64,000 nt of DNA from Pycnococcus provasolii. Its lineage: Eukaryota; Chlorophyta; Pseudoscourfieldiophyceae; Pseudoscourfieldiales; Pycnococcaceae. The position numbers were made by a program, and so were the translations under genes. Below, in pieces: positions 30,574 through 40,000 of the stretch. The notes under the pieces were generated by a model that saw nothing but the letters and a program-made list of their open reading frames with translations, made no database searches and was not told where the DNA came from. The stretch is taken from assembly GCA_938743325.2 (NCBI GenBank), contig OW568865.1:248001-312000 (forward strand), given 5' to 3'. Within the stretch, counting starts at the first letter, position 1. The number at the start of each line of letters is the position of its first letter.

Positions 30574-32475
30574 ATGCTCTCGAGCCGAGTCTCCCTCCGC
30601 ACGAGCCGCGTCGCCGCCGTCGCGCCGCGAGCCCGTGTCGCTCAGCGCTCGGCGCCGCGCGTCTCGGCCGTCGCCACGCCCGCGCCTGCGGGTGAGCCGT
30701 CCAACAACAACAGCAACAAGGTATGTACGCAATCTCGAAGGAGAAGGTTTTTTTCAGGTTTTTTCACTTGTTTTTTAGATGAGCGAAAACTTTACACCTG
30801 GATGAATTTTTTTTTGTTTCAATCTTGATTGCGTCTGTTACTCCCAAGTAAGGTCGTATCTTATCAAGCAAAGAAACCGTACTAACACAACTCTTCACAC
30901 TGCTACGTTCTGCAGCTGTCCATCGTGCAGTCCTCGCGCAAGGCGTCCTCGATCGTCACGAAGACGTCCAGCGGAGATGCCGCCGCCTCGGAGCCGGAGT
31001 TCCTCGGCATCGCGAAGAGCACGATGATGAAGGTGGTTCCCCTCACCCTCATGATGTTCTGCATCCTCTTCAACTACACGATCCTGCGTGACACGAAGGA
31101 TGTGCTCGTCGTCACCGCCCCCGGATCGGGCGCTGAGATCATCCCGTTCCTCAAGACGTACGTCAACCTGCCCGCGGCTATCGGCTTCGCCGCCATCTAC
31201 GCTCGCCTGTCCAACTTCATGGGACGTGAGCAGCTCTTCTACACGATCCTTTTCCCGTTCATCGCCTTCTTCGGCGCCTTTGCGTTCATCATGTACCCCG
31301 CGCGTGATTTCCTTCACCCGACGGAATTCTGTGTCGACCTGCTCGAGAAACTTGGACCGAAGTTCATGGGACCGCTCGCCATCCTGCGCAACTGGACGTA
31401 CTGCGCGTTCTACGTCGCCGCTGAGCTCTGGGGCTCCGTCGTAGTGTCGGTGCTCTTCTGGGGCTTCGCCAACCAGATCATGGAGGTGAAGGAGGCGAAG
31501 CAGTTCTACCCGCTCTTCGGCCTCATCGCCAACATTGCTCTCATCTTCTCCGGACAGGCTGTGCGCCTCTTCTCGTCGATCCGCGCGGACCTTCCCCCTG
31601 GCGTTGACGGATGGGGCATCTCGCTCAAGGGACTCATGGGCATGGTTGTCGTTGGCGGATTCTGCGTCGCTGGCATCTACTGGGCCGTGAACAAGTACGT
31701 GCTCCCGAACGTTCCGCAGCCGACCACCACGAAGAAGAAGAAGGAGAAACTCTCCATGGGTATCGGCGAGTCCGTCACGTTCCTCGCCAAGTCATCGTAC
31801 GTGCGTGACCTCGCCACGCTTGTCGTTGCTTACGGAATCTCCATCAACCTCGTCGAGGTGACGTGGAAGTCCAAGATTAAGGCGCAGTACCCCGACCCCA
31901 ACGACTACTCCATGTTCATGGGCAACTTCTCCACCGCCACCGGAACGGTGACGTTCATGCTCATGATTATTTCGCGCTTCATCTTCGGAAAGTTCGGCTG
32001 GGGCGTTGCCGCGGTCATCACGCCCACGGTGATCCTCCTCACCGGTGCCGTCTTCTTCAGCCTCATCCTGCTCCCCGGAGCGTGGGATCCCGTCCTCGCC
32101 GCGCTCGGCTTCACGCCGCTCTTCATGGCTGTGCTCGTTGGTGCCGCGCAGAACATCTTCTCGAAGGGATCCAAGTACTCGCTCTTCGACCCGTGCAAGG
32201 AAATGGCGTACATCCCGCTCGACGAGGAGACGAAGGTCAAGGGCAAGGCTGCGATCGACGTCATCTGCAACCCGCTCGGAAAGTCCGGAGGCTCGCTCGT
32301 GCAGCAGTTCATGATCTTCACGTTCGGCTCGCTCGCGGCGTCCACGCCGTACCTCGGCGGAGTTCTGCTCGTGATCGTGCTCATGTGGCTCAAGGCGGCA
32401 GCCAGCCTCAACGTGCAGTTCGAGGACCTCCAGAAGCAGCGTCTTGCTGAGGCGGCGGAGGAGTCGACTGCCTAA
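30574..32475 (+). CDS. Plastidic ATP/ADP translocator (NTT/AAA transporter)
   Basis: Two exons: 30574-30720 (49 codons) and 30916-32475, joined phase 0 across a GT-AG intron, about 568 aa. Exon 1 (MLSSRVSLRTSRVAAVAPRA) plus the start of exon 2 form a Ser/Arg/Ala transit peptide. The body has about 11-12 membrane spans and the family landmarks FNYTILRDTKDVLVV, AELWGSVVVSVLFWGFANQI, NLVEVTWKSKIK and KGSKYSLFDPCKEMAYIPLD. NTT carriers of the plastid inner envelope exchange cytosolic ATP for stromal ADP and phosphate. The protein is not related to the mitochondrial carrier family but to the chlamydial/rickettsial nucleotide transporters. The C terminus is short and acidic (AEAAEESTA). A TGTAA signal lies about 70 nt after the stop. 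Confidence 0.95.
30721..30915 (+). other. Intron of the ATP/ADP translocator gene (195 nt)
   Basis: AACAAG/GTATGT at 30720/30721 and TTCTGCAG/CTGTCC at 30915/30916, phase 0. It contains T-rich runs. It separates most of the transit peptide from the rest of the protein. Confidence 0.9.
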
Positions 32476-32543
32476 ATTACCATTTTTTTTTGAGGGTCAA
32501 TATGGGTGTGGGAAGAAAAAAAAATCTAGAAAATCGCATGGTT

Positions 32544-32548
32544 TGTAA
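32544..32548 (+). terminator. TGTAA poly(A) signal (translocator gene)
   Basis: TGTAA about 70 nt after the stop codon. Confidence 0.5.
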
Positions 32549-32692
32549 GCCATAGGTACATATAAACATGCTGGAGGAAGAGATGTGCATAACCTTATGG
32601 AGGACTTGGTGGTGGTTCATCTACATCAATATTGGAGAAACCAACTTGTAAAGAGTTCCTTATCTTTCCAAAAAACATTCTCACAATTATGT

Positions 32693-33634
32693 TCACAGGT
32701 TGCTCGCCGGTAATTTGTGGCAAGGCGGCAGTGGAGCACCATCGCTGCCGTCGGCGCCGCTGCAATTTCGTGCCGTCTTGCAGTCGACGCGACAAGGGAA
32801 CAACAAGGCTTCGTCTTGCTCCAGCGGTGGAGGCTCTTGTCCAAAAATGAATTCGCACGACATGTCCTCGTGATTTGGCTTGACAGTCAAGGGCAGGCCG
32901 AAGTGGTCGTTGAAGAACGTCTGCGTCGAAGCCTTGCATAGGTTAACGCACATGCCAGTGCAGCCGCTCTCTTCCAAGTAGCGACACTTCTCGATCACAA
33001 CGACCGACTTCATTCGCGTAGAACCTTCCCCGCTCCACTCGTTGGGTACGTCTCTTTCCTCGAGCGTCATAGGACCGACCATCCAAGCGAATACCCACTT
33101 CGTGATGGCGGCGTTGAGCTCGCAGCTCCACTTTGCGACAGGAAACAGCTTTCTAAATACGGCCGGTCCGTCTGGTGGGAGCATGGACAGCATGATGTCG
33201 AGAGACGCCTGTGACTGTTCTTTTGGTCCCGCGCGCGCCATGGCTGCAAAGCTCGTGTCAACGAAGTCGTCGTACGACGGCGGTTCGTTTATGGGATACT
33301 TTTTTTCAATCTGCAGGCTGTCCGCCATTTTGTTGGTGAACAGCCAGAGCATGAATCGCGCGAACGGTCCGTCTTCCGCATGGCTCTTCCCTACCCCGGA
33401 AGATGAAGATGCGGAGGAAAAAGCGCGGACTCTACGGAGCGGGGACAAGACACGTGTTTGCTGCTGCTGCTTCTTCTTCTGAAGTCCTTGAACACGAGCA
33501 CCATCGTTATCAAGCCCAACACAACATGGATGTCGTCCACGAGCACGAGTAACATGTAAGCGAGCACGAGAACAAACACGAGAGCACGAGATCGGTGACG
33601 GTGACGGTGACGTGGACGCGCAGGGCATCAGCAT
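32693..33634 (-). CDS. DWARF27-like protein (beta-carotene isomerase family)
   Basis: 313 aa. The first ~75 residues are Ser/Arg-rich (MLMPCASTSPSPSPISCSRV), a likely plastid presequence. The conserved D27 C-terminal domain is clear: IEKCRYLEESGCTGMCVNLC, CKASTQTFFNDHFGLPL and PNHEDMSCEFIFGQEPPP, with the dense Cys pattern thought to hold an iron or iron-sulphur centre. In plants D27 interconverts all-trans and 9-cis beta-carotene for strigolactone synthesis; algal members are several and their roles mostly untested, so a carotenoid isomerase role is likely but the product is unknown. The C terminus (CRVDCKTARNCSGADGSDGA) is Cys-containing and disordered. Divergent with the seven-span membrane gene across the longest TTAGGG tract. 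Confidence 0.85.
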   Translation of the reverse strand: MLMPCASTSPSPSPISCSRVCSRARLHVTRARGRHPCCVGLDNDGARVQGLQKKKQQQQTRVLSPLRRVRAFSSASSSSGVGKSHAEDGPFARFMLWLFTNKMADSLQIEKKYPINEPPSYDDFVDTSFAAMARAGPKEQSQASLDIMLSMLPPDGPAVFRKLFPVAKWSCELNAAITKWVFAWMVGPMTLEERDVPNEWSGEGSTRMKSVVVIEKCRYLEESGCTGMCVNLCKASTQTFFNDHFGLPLTVKPNHEDMSCEFIFGQEPPPLEQDEALLFPCRVDCKTARNCSGADGSDGAPLPPCHKLPASNL

Positions 33635-33938
33635 CCGTATCTAGCGTAGGAAATGGGATATCTTGTACAGGACTCCAGAGTCCAGATGGTCGTCGAGATC
33701 GTAAGGGTAAAAGCCGACCGAACTCACTCATGGTCAGAGTTAGGGTTAGGGTTAGGGTTAGGGTTAGGGTTAGGGTTAGGGTTATCACCAGAAATTAGGT
33801 CGGCTGTCGACGTCGACCTCCCCCACACCTATGCCCCAAGGCCTTCCTACTACGCACTTTCACCAGTTGAACCAACCGGCCATACATAATATCTCACCTT
33901 AACTTAGTCTACTGATTCAAGTTTATCGCAGTCAAACT
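33635..33938. promoter_or_regulatory. Bidirectional promoter gap with (TTAGGG)7
   Basis: 304 bases between divergent ATGs at 33634 and 33939. The only notable structure is the perfect (TTAGGG)7 tract in its centre. No coding region is supported. Confidence 0.6.
33740..33784. repeat. Interstitial telomere-type repeat (TTAGGG)7
   Basis: Seven perfect TTAGGG units and a partial TTA. It is the longest pure tract in the window. Confidence 0.98.
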
Positions 33939-35306
33939 ATGGATATACTGGCGAAGCGAGCACGCGTCGCACACGACCACGACCCCGAGTCCTCGGCGGG
34001 TAAACGCGCCGAACATATAATGTCGGGCGGCGAGGTGATGGAGAAGCACCTAAGGCCGTGGTGCTGGTTTATGCGCGTGGGGGGGCAAAGAGGCTGGCCG
34101 GGGGAAAGAAAAAAAAACAAGTGGCGCATGGTGGCGTTGACAGTCAACCTCGCGGCGGCGTGCTGCATATTCTACAGCGCGAGTGCAGTTTGCACGGTCT
34201 TTGGACTGCCGAGACTATTCGCAGTCTCATTAACCCTTGTATTTGTGAACGCACACGCTAAGGCGTTGTGCCTTCTATTGCAGATGTATCCCTTGGGAAA
34301 TGCAAGACCCCCCGCCGACGACGCATTCGACAACCTGAAGCCGAAGGCAGTACGTCTCGTACAGTTTGCCATTTACGGAGGCGCTGCCTTCATCACAATC
34401 TTTGGTGGGGGCTTTCTCATGGTGTCGCTAGCAATTGTCGTCACGAACCATCCGGAGAGTGCCGATGGGCAACACTTGAAGCTCGTTTTCTATTTGGTTG
34501 CCATAAGCGGCGCGGCGCCGTTCTGGCTGGGCGCGACAGCTACCTATTACGGAATTTGCGCCGCCATGGCGTTGCGCTTCCTTGACCTGCGCGACGAAGT
34601 CAGAGAAGCGGTGGAGTTGGTGGCGCCTGCAAGGATGGTCTCCGTCAAAGCGATTCGCGCCTTCCAATTCGGCGGAAATGAGGCACAGGCCGTGCCGACA
34701 GCCACCGGCGACGGCAATGAGACCTCCACGACGCAAGCGGCGGTGCGATCTGTCGCAGACTCGTTCCTGACCAACACGTTGGCCAGGAACGAGTTGGCCA
34801 AGCGCTTGAGTATCATCCGAGAAGAGTACGCGCTGCTCACGGATACCTTGCGCGGCATCAGCCGTACCATGACAGGGTACGTCACTGCCGCCGAATTTTT
34901 CCTCGTCGTTGCGCTCCTACCACTTGGCTGGATGGTCATGAACGGTGAATTCACGGCGAAGGGGTACGATGGCCAAGTGCCAGTATCATATAGGCACATG
35001 AAAAGCTTGTATGTATTGGGGATTTTGGGTTGTGCGTTTATACCTTCCATCGCTCTCAGCGGTGCTCTCGTCACGTGGGCGGCAGAGAGCGTTCCCGCCA
35101 CCATATCGCGCCTCGCCAAGGCTCGCAGCGAGGAATTGGCAGACCTGCAACAGTGGATGCTGGATACGGAGGCGTGCTTTAAGGTCTTTGATGTGCGCAT
35201 AAGCTTTGGGACTGCGCTTCAAATTTTTTATATTGCCGTGACGACTATCACAGGCGCCATCATCTATTATTCTGAATCGGCAGCAGCGAGCGAGACGTCG
35301 CGATGA
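33939..35306 (+). CDS. Seven-span membrane protein of unknown family
   Basis: 455 aa. A ~65-residue polar N terminus is followed by hydrophobic segments at about residues 66-92 (LTVNLAAACCIFYSASAV), 95-120, 140-170 (FAIYGGAAFITIFGGGFLMV), 185-215 (APFWLGATATYYGICAAMAL), 310-330 (AAEFFLVVALLPLGWMVM), 348-375 and 425-447 (ALQIFYIAVTTITGAIIYYS). A long cytosolic-type loop with a Thr/Ala-rich segment lies between spans four and five. The arrangement of four spans, long loop, then three spans ending close to the C terminus is that of gustatory-receptor-like/DUF3537 proteins, which exist in algae and plants, but I see no diagnostic motif. Treat as an orphan. A TGTAA signal lies 44 nt after the stop. 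Confidence 0.75.
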   Translation: MDILAKRARVAHDHDPESSAGKRAEHIMSGGEVMEKHLRPWCWFMRVGGQRGWPGERKKNKWRMVALTVNLAAACCIFYSASAVCTVFGLPRLFAVSLTLVFVNAHAKALCLLLQMYPLGNARPPADDAFDNLKPKAVRLVQFAIYGGAAFITIFGGGFLMVSLAIVVTNHPESADGQHLKLVFYLVAISGAAPFWLGATATYYGICAAMALRFLDLRDEVREAVELVAPARMVSVKAIRAFQFGGNEAQAVPTATGDGNETSTTQAAVRSVADSFLTNTLARNELAKRLSIIREEYALLTDTLRGISRTMTGYVTAAEFFLVVALLPLGWMVMNGEFTAKGYDGQVPVSYRHMKSLYVLGILGCAFIPSIALSGALVTWAAESVPATISRLAKARSEELADLQQWMLDTEACFKVFDVRISFGTALQIFYIAVTTITGAIIYYSESAAASETSR

Positions 35307-35350
35307 TCGCGCCGTGGTGCCGCCTGGGTGGTGCCGCCTTCACCCGCCCT

Positions 35351-35355
35351 TGTAA
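35351..35355 (+). terminator. TGTAA poly(A) signal (seven-span gene)
   Basis: TGTAA 44 nt after the stop codon, between convergent genes. Confidence 0.55.
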
Positions 35356-35442
35356 ACCTGAAACCCCTTTGAATGGAAAATGAAGTCTTCGAGGGGTTCA
35401 ATAGTCTACACCAACAATAAAGGAAACAAAAAAACTTTTCTA

Positions 35443-36495
35443 TTACATCAGGTGGCGAGCGGCGTACACCATGCGAAGTTTGGAATGTGCAATTGGGGTC
35501 GTGACGTGCACCTCATCGAACTTGCCAGCGCTCCTGAGTTTGGACGCGACGGCATCCGACGCGTCGTCGCCGCCGTGAGTTTCGCAAACGACGGCTTTGA
35601 CGCGTTCCCATCTTCTTGTCAAACCTTCGAGCACTTGATACTCAAGTCCTTCGACATCCACTTTCAGCAATGCGACGTCGTCGCAATCGTCCACGTGCAT
35701 CGCAAGTATAGCGTCCAGACTAAGCAAGGGAACTTCCTCCACTTGCGACGACTGAAGAATGCGTCGAGCTTGAAGGCGAACCAAACTTTCTGCAAGCTTG
35801 GAGAACCTGCCAAGTACTCCGTTTCGATTTGTTTGTGCAAGACACGTTCGCAGTATAGTTGCTTGCATCTTCCCACCCGCGAGCTCGTCGAAGAGTTGTG
35901 CATCTTCAGAGTTGTGGGTTGCACGTTTTGCCAAGTCCCGAGCGAAGCAAACGACATCCTCCAACACGTCTCCGTCAGGACGTGGTTGGACACTCGCCCA
36001 TCCACTACAGTTGGTGTATGTCGTTAGCACGGCGGTGTTTGTTTGATTTCCTCTGGGCGGGTTACCGACGGCAGCACGTATCACTGTAAGGTTGTCATGC
36101 GAGGCGGCATTTTTCTGAAGCATCGAAAACGTGTCGTAAGCTGGCTCGACGGAAATCACGCGAGCTGCGCCTTTGTTGTTCAGCGCGTGAAGTGCGAACA
36201 TCCCGATATTCGCGCCCACGTCGACGACGATGCCTGAAGAGACGTCGATTTGTCTCTTAAGGTTACGTGAGTCAATAAAGGTCAGGTAGCAATCTTCTTT
36301 GACAACTTCCTGGTATAGGAACGAGGCGTCACGAGCTGATGGTACTACCAAGGGTCCAAAATCGCACGACGACGGTAAAGAGTAAAGAGACGATCGTACT
36401 GAGAGAGGCGTGCGAGTGAGCTGACGTCGACATATGTGACGCACATAGAACTTATTGCTATGGCGTCGCGGCGCGCTTGGCAAGCTCGGCTTCAT
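35443..36495 (-). CDS. FkbM-family methyltransferase
   Basis: About 350 aa from the ATG at 36495 (MKPSLPSAPRRHSNKFYVRH). An Arg/Ser-rich N terminus of ~60 residues may be a targeting or anchor segment. The SAM-binding domain shows the FkbM signature VVDVGANIGMFALHAL, then VISVEPAYDTFSMLQKNAA (acidic residue for ribose) and LLKVDVEGLEYQVLEGL (the KxDVEGxE motif). The family methylates hydroxyl groups, often on sugars or polyketides; the substrate here is unknown. The mid-protein insertion (ARDLAKRATHNSEDAQLFDE) is not part of the core. The stop codon overlaps TGTAA. Divergent with the carboxypeptidase gene. Confidence 0.88.
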   Translation of the reverse strand: MKPSLPSAPRRHSNKFYVRHICRRQLTRTPLSVRSSLYSLPSSCDFGPLVVPSARDASFLYQEVVKEDCYLTFIDSRNLKRQIDVSSGIVVDVGANIGMFALHALNNKGAARVISVEPAYDTFSMLQKNAASHDNLTVIRAAVGNPPRGNQTNTAVLTTYTNCSGWASVQPRPDGDVLEDVVCFARDLAKRATHNSEDAQLFDELAGGKMQATILRTCLAQTNRNGVLGRFSKLAESLVRLQARRILQSSQVEEVPLLSLDAILAMHVDDCDDVALLKVDVEGLEYQVLEGLTRRWERVKAVVCETHGGDDASDAVASKLRSAGKFDEVHVTTPIAHSKLRMVYAARHLM

Positions 36496-37098
36496 CTTTC
36501 GGAGTGACAGAGAAGAAGGGAAAAGGAACAACACAGGAATACAGGAACAAAACGTTCGGGGAATAGCATTATAGCACTAAGTTTTTAAAACCCGAACTAT
36601 CGTAACCCTAACCATTTAAACCCTAACCCAAAACCCTAACCCGCAAAAACCTAGTCTACCATCATCCTAAGGCAGGAATGCTGTGTACATAGTGGTGAAG
36701 AGAACTTCACTGCACAGAACAAGGACAAGGCGGAAAAAGATTCCTAAGGACCTCTCGTACATCTCTCTCTCAAGCCTGCTTTTTTGCATTTGCAAGGTGC
36801 AAGGAGAGTGCAAGGTGCCAAGAGGTGCAAAAAAGAGGTGCCAAGTTGCTTTCCAGGCGGGAGGAAAATGGGGCCACCTCTGCAGGGGACAGCAAAAGAC
36901 ACTGAAAGGACAGCTGAAGGGGCAGTTCCCTTTGGCGATGAGGAGCAACCCTCCCTTTTTTCCTTCATTTGGCATCCTCTTTTTCCCTCCCCACCCCACC
37001 CCAACCCGTCCCGTCTGTGCACCGCCATTTCCATCTCCACTTCCAGGGTCCCTTGCTTTCGGTCTTTTGAGAGTCTGTTTGAGAAGGTACCCTACTGT
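36496..37098. promoter_or_regulatory. Bidirectional gap with telo-boxes
   Basis: 603 bases between divergent ATGs. It carries three CCCTAA motifs at 36606, 36621 and 36634. Two are in the context AAACCCTAA (36618-36626 and 36631-36639), identical to the plant telo-box promoter element. The frame of the carboxypeptidase remains open upstream, but no ATG precedes 37099. Confidence 0.6.
36606..36639. repeat. Dispersed CCCTAA/telo-box motifs
   Basis: Three CCCTAA motifs within 34 bp, separated by 9 and 7 bp of A-rich sequence rather than in perfect tandem. Confidence 0.85.
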
Positions 37099-40000
37099 AT
37101 GTCGTCGTCGTCGTTAGGGGCCTCGAACAGCGAGCGCACCCTGAGCTATGGCCCATCTCACACGCACCACCATAGCCTTAGTTTCTCAGACGCAAAGGCC
37201 TCAGACAGAATAGTACAAAGCAGCTCAAGCTCAGGCGCAGCCGCACACGTCACGGTCGCTGAGGCGCTGCACGCGCTCGCGGCGGCGACGGACTCGTCGC
37301 TCGCTGCTTCCGCGGCGCGAACGCTAGCAGCGGCGTGGAAAGCAAGGCCAAGGCACGGAAAGGCGCTCGAGGCGAGCCTGGCCGCACTCGCGTCGATGCA
37401 GCACGGAAGCGCAAACGCAGGAAACGCCACCGACACGTCGCTCGCCAACGTCGCGCGAACGCTGGCGAGCGCAATCGAGGCGAACGCGCAGTGGCCGGCA
37501 GAAGCGAGGGCGTGCGTAGAAAGCCTGCAGACTATCCTCAGGCAAGAAAAGGGCGCGGCGGCGGCTATGCGCATGTCAGGGGCGCTCAAGGCGTGCTGCA
37601 ACGTCATCAGAAACCACGCGAACGTTGACAGCAACGACTCGGGCACTGACGAAGAAGACGTGCCAGCAACCACGAACGAGTCGGCTGAGGCGGCTCGCGC
37701 AGCTATTAAGCTCGTTGCAAGGTACGCCGCCGTCAGCGAGCTCACATCACGCGCCCTATGCAAGGACAAGGCACTTGGCGTCGACGGCATCGTCGACATC
37801 ATAAACGGCACGCGGATCGGAACCGCGCTGACCGTGGAGCCGACAGGAGTCGACGACCTGGGAACGTGCACGTATGCACTCGAGCTGCTCGCCGCGCTGT
37901 GCAAGTTCACGCACAGCGGTGAAATCGTAGCCTCAAGGCCGCTACGGCTGCTTCACGCGCTATCGCGGGCTGCAAACAAGCACACTGCGCGTGTCGACGT
38001 GGTGGGGAACATAGCCAGCGTCGTCAAGCGCATATGTAAGCTGCCCAGCTGCCGTCGAGAGTGGCTCGACAACGCGGAGGTTGCATGCATCGCCAGGCGG
38101 CTGTGCTACGACTGCATGCTCGACGTGCACGCAAGTGGCGTCGCGCACTGCGGAGCGTACAAGGAGTACAAGCGTGCGTACCGTGCGCTGTGCCTCCTCA
38201 GCCAAAACCTCGTCGCGCCGTCGTGGGGTGCGGGTGTGCGTCTGAATTCTTCGCCGTCGCCGACTCCAATGCCGCACGCGGCGAACGGCGGTGGCGAGGA
38301 GGTTCGCGACGAAAGCGACGAAACTCTTGCCGATGCCGACTTTTCGATGTCGACGGCAAACGTCGTGAGGTCGTCAGGCGTGTGCGAAATGCCTGACTTC
38401 ACGTCGCGAGCGTTTCCCGAACTTGTGTCCGAATGGCCCAGCAACGCATTAGGAGACGACGAAAACGCACCGCCATTCAGCGTGCACGTACCTGCGCGCG
38501 AGGCGCCAACACGCCTTCAAATTGGACGTGGCGGTGAGGGTAATTTGCTCGTTGACGTCGAAAAGATTGGTGGAGGCGCGCGTGGTTCGATGGTTTGTGA
38601 GCTAATGCTCGACCGTGCGCGCTCGCTCGTGGCGACGGGAGAAACAGTTCGCGACGGTCTCGGGCCGATGATTGCACCGCGCGAGTGCTTCTGGTGTGAC
38701 AATGCATCAATAGGAGGGGGTGACGAAGCAAACGACGACAGGTGGCTTGCCTTTGCGAGTGATTTCCCGGGAGCGAATCTGCGCTCCGCGACGTGCATGG
38801 CGCGTGATGAATACGACCTTGTGCTCAGCGAAGATCGTAACGATGCTTCGCGCCGCGTGCAGTGGTTCTTCTTCGAAATTAGAAATGCAGTACCTGGACG
38901 AACGTACCGCTTCAATGTCGTCAATTTCAACAAGAAAGCAAGTCTCTACGAGAGAGGCTGTCAGGTGCTCATGCGTGCAAGATCTAGCGACGGCAACTAC
39001 GCGCAATCGCCGCAGCAGCAGGGGGCAGCTGACGAAGATGAAAAGGTTGTCGAAGGGCAGCAGTGGCAGCACGTCGGAAATTCGATTTGCTACTACCCTA
39101 GTCCGTACCGCGAGCTTCAGGTTCCCTCGCCTCCACCACAGGTTGAGGACGAGGATGAGGAAAATCAGGAGGAGAAAAGGGAGGTTCCAGCAGCGGGAGG
39201 TGACGAGAAAAAGTCCAAAGCATTGAGCGGGAAGAAAAATGTCGTCAAAGGAAAGCTCGGTGCACGGGCAGGTGCACGATCCACGTCCAGCGGTGGGGTA
39301 ATGCGACCCGCCGCCACAGCTCGTCGTCCAAGTGTGTCATCCTCAACCCCGTCGTCATCGTCGGCAGCAAGCAACGGCGCAATCTCGTCCTCGAAGGTTA
39401 CCAAATCTTCGCGAGGCAAAGGTTTGCGGGCAGGAGCCACCGCCGTCGTGGCTGCGAATAAGATTACCTCGAAAGCTGGGACTTCGGTGGATGCAAAGAC
39501 AAGCTCGGACGATGCACAGCCGGGGATGGGATCTGGCCTGTTCGCCCTTACGTTCGATGTGCGCGTGCCTTGTCGTGGCACCTACCAGATTGCTAGCGGG
39601 TTCCCGTACGGACATGCCGACTTGCAGCGAGATTTAGATGACATCCTCGGCCCGGAGTACACCTTCGTTGACGACCCAAACGCCGCAACAACCTCATCGG
39701 ACAGCACCGACGTTTCGTCGCAAAAGCCGATCACGATCGTCTCATCTGACGGTCGGCCGCCGCGTCCGCCCCGCCCGCCGCCGAGTGGTGTGCCAAGTGG
39801 TGCCGATGGTGCGCAGATTCTGGCTGCTTTGCCTCAACCTCGTTGGCCTACGGAAACACATGACGAGATTCAGGTTGATGGGAGCGCACACGACTCGGAC
39901 CCCTCCGAAGATGCTGACGCAGAAATTGACGCGTCTGCGGATGGAGAGATTGCAGCACCGCGACAGGTGTACGCCCCAAGAGCTCCTCCAGGACGACCCA

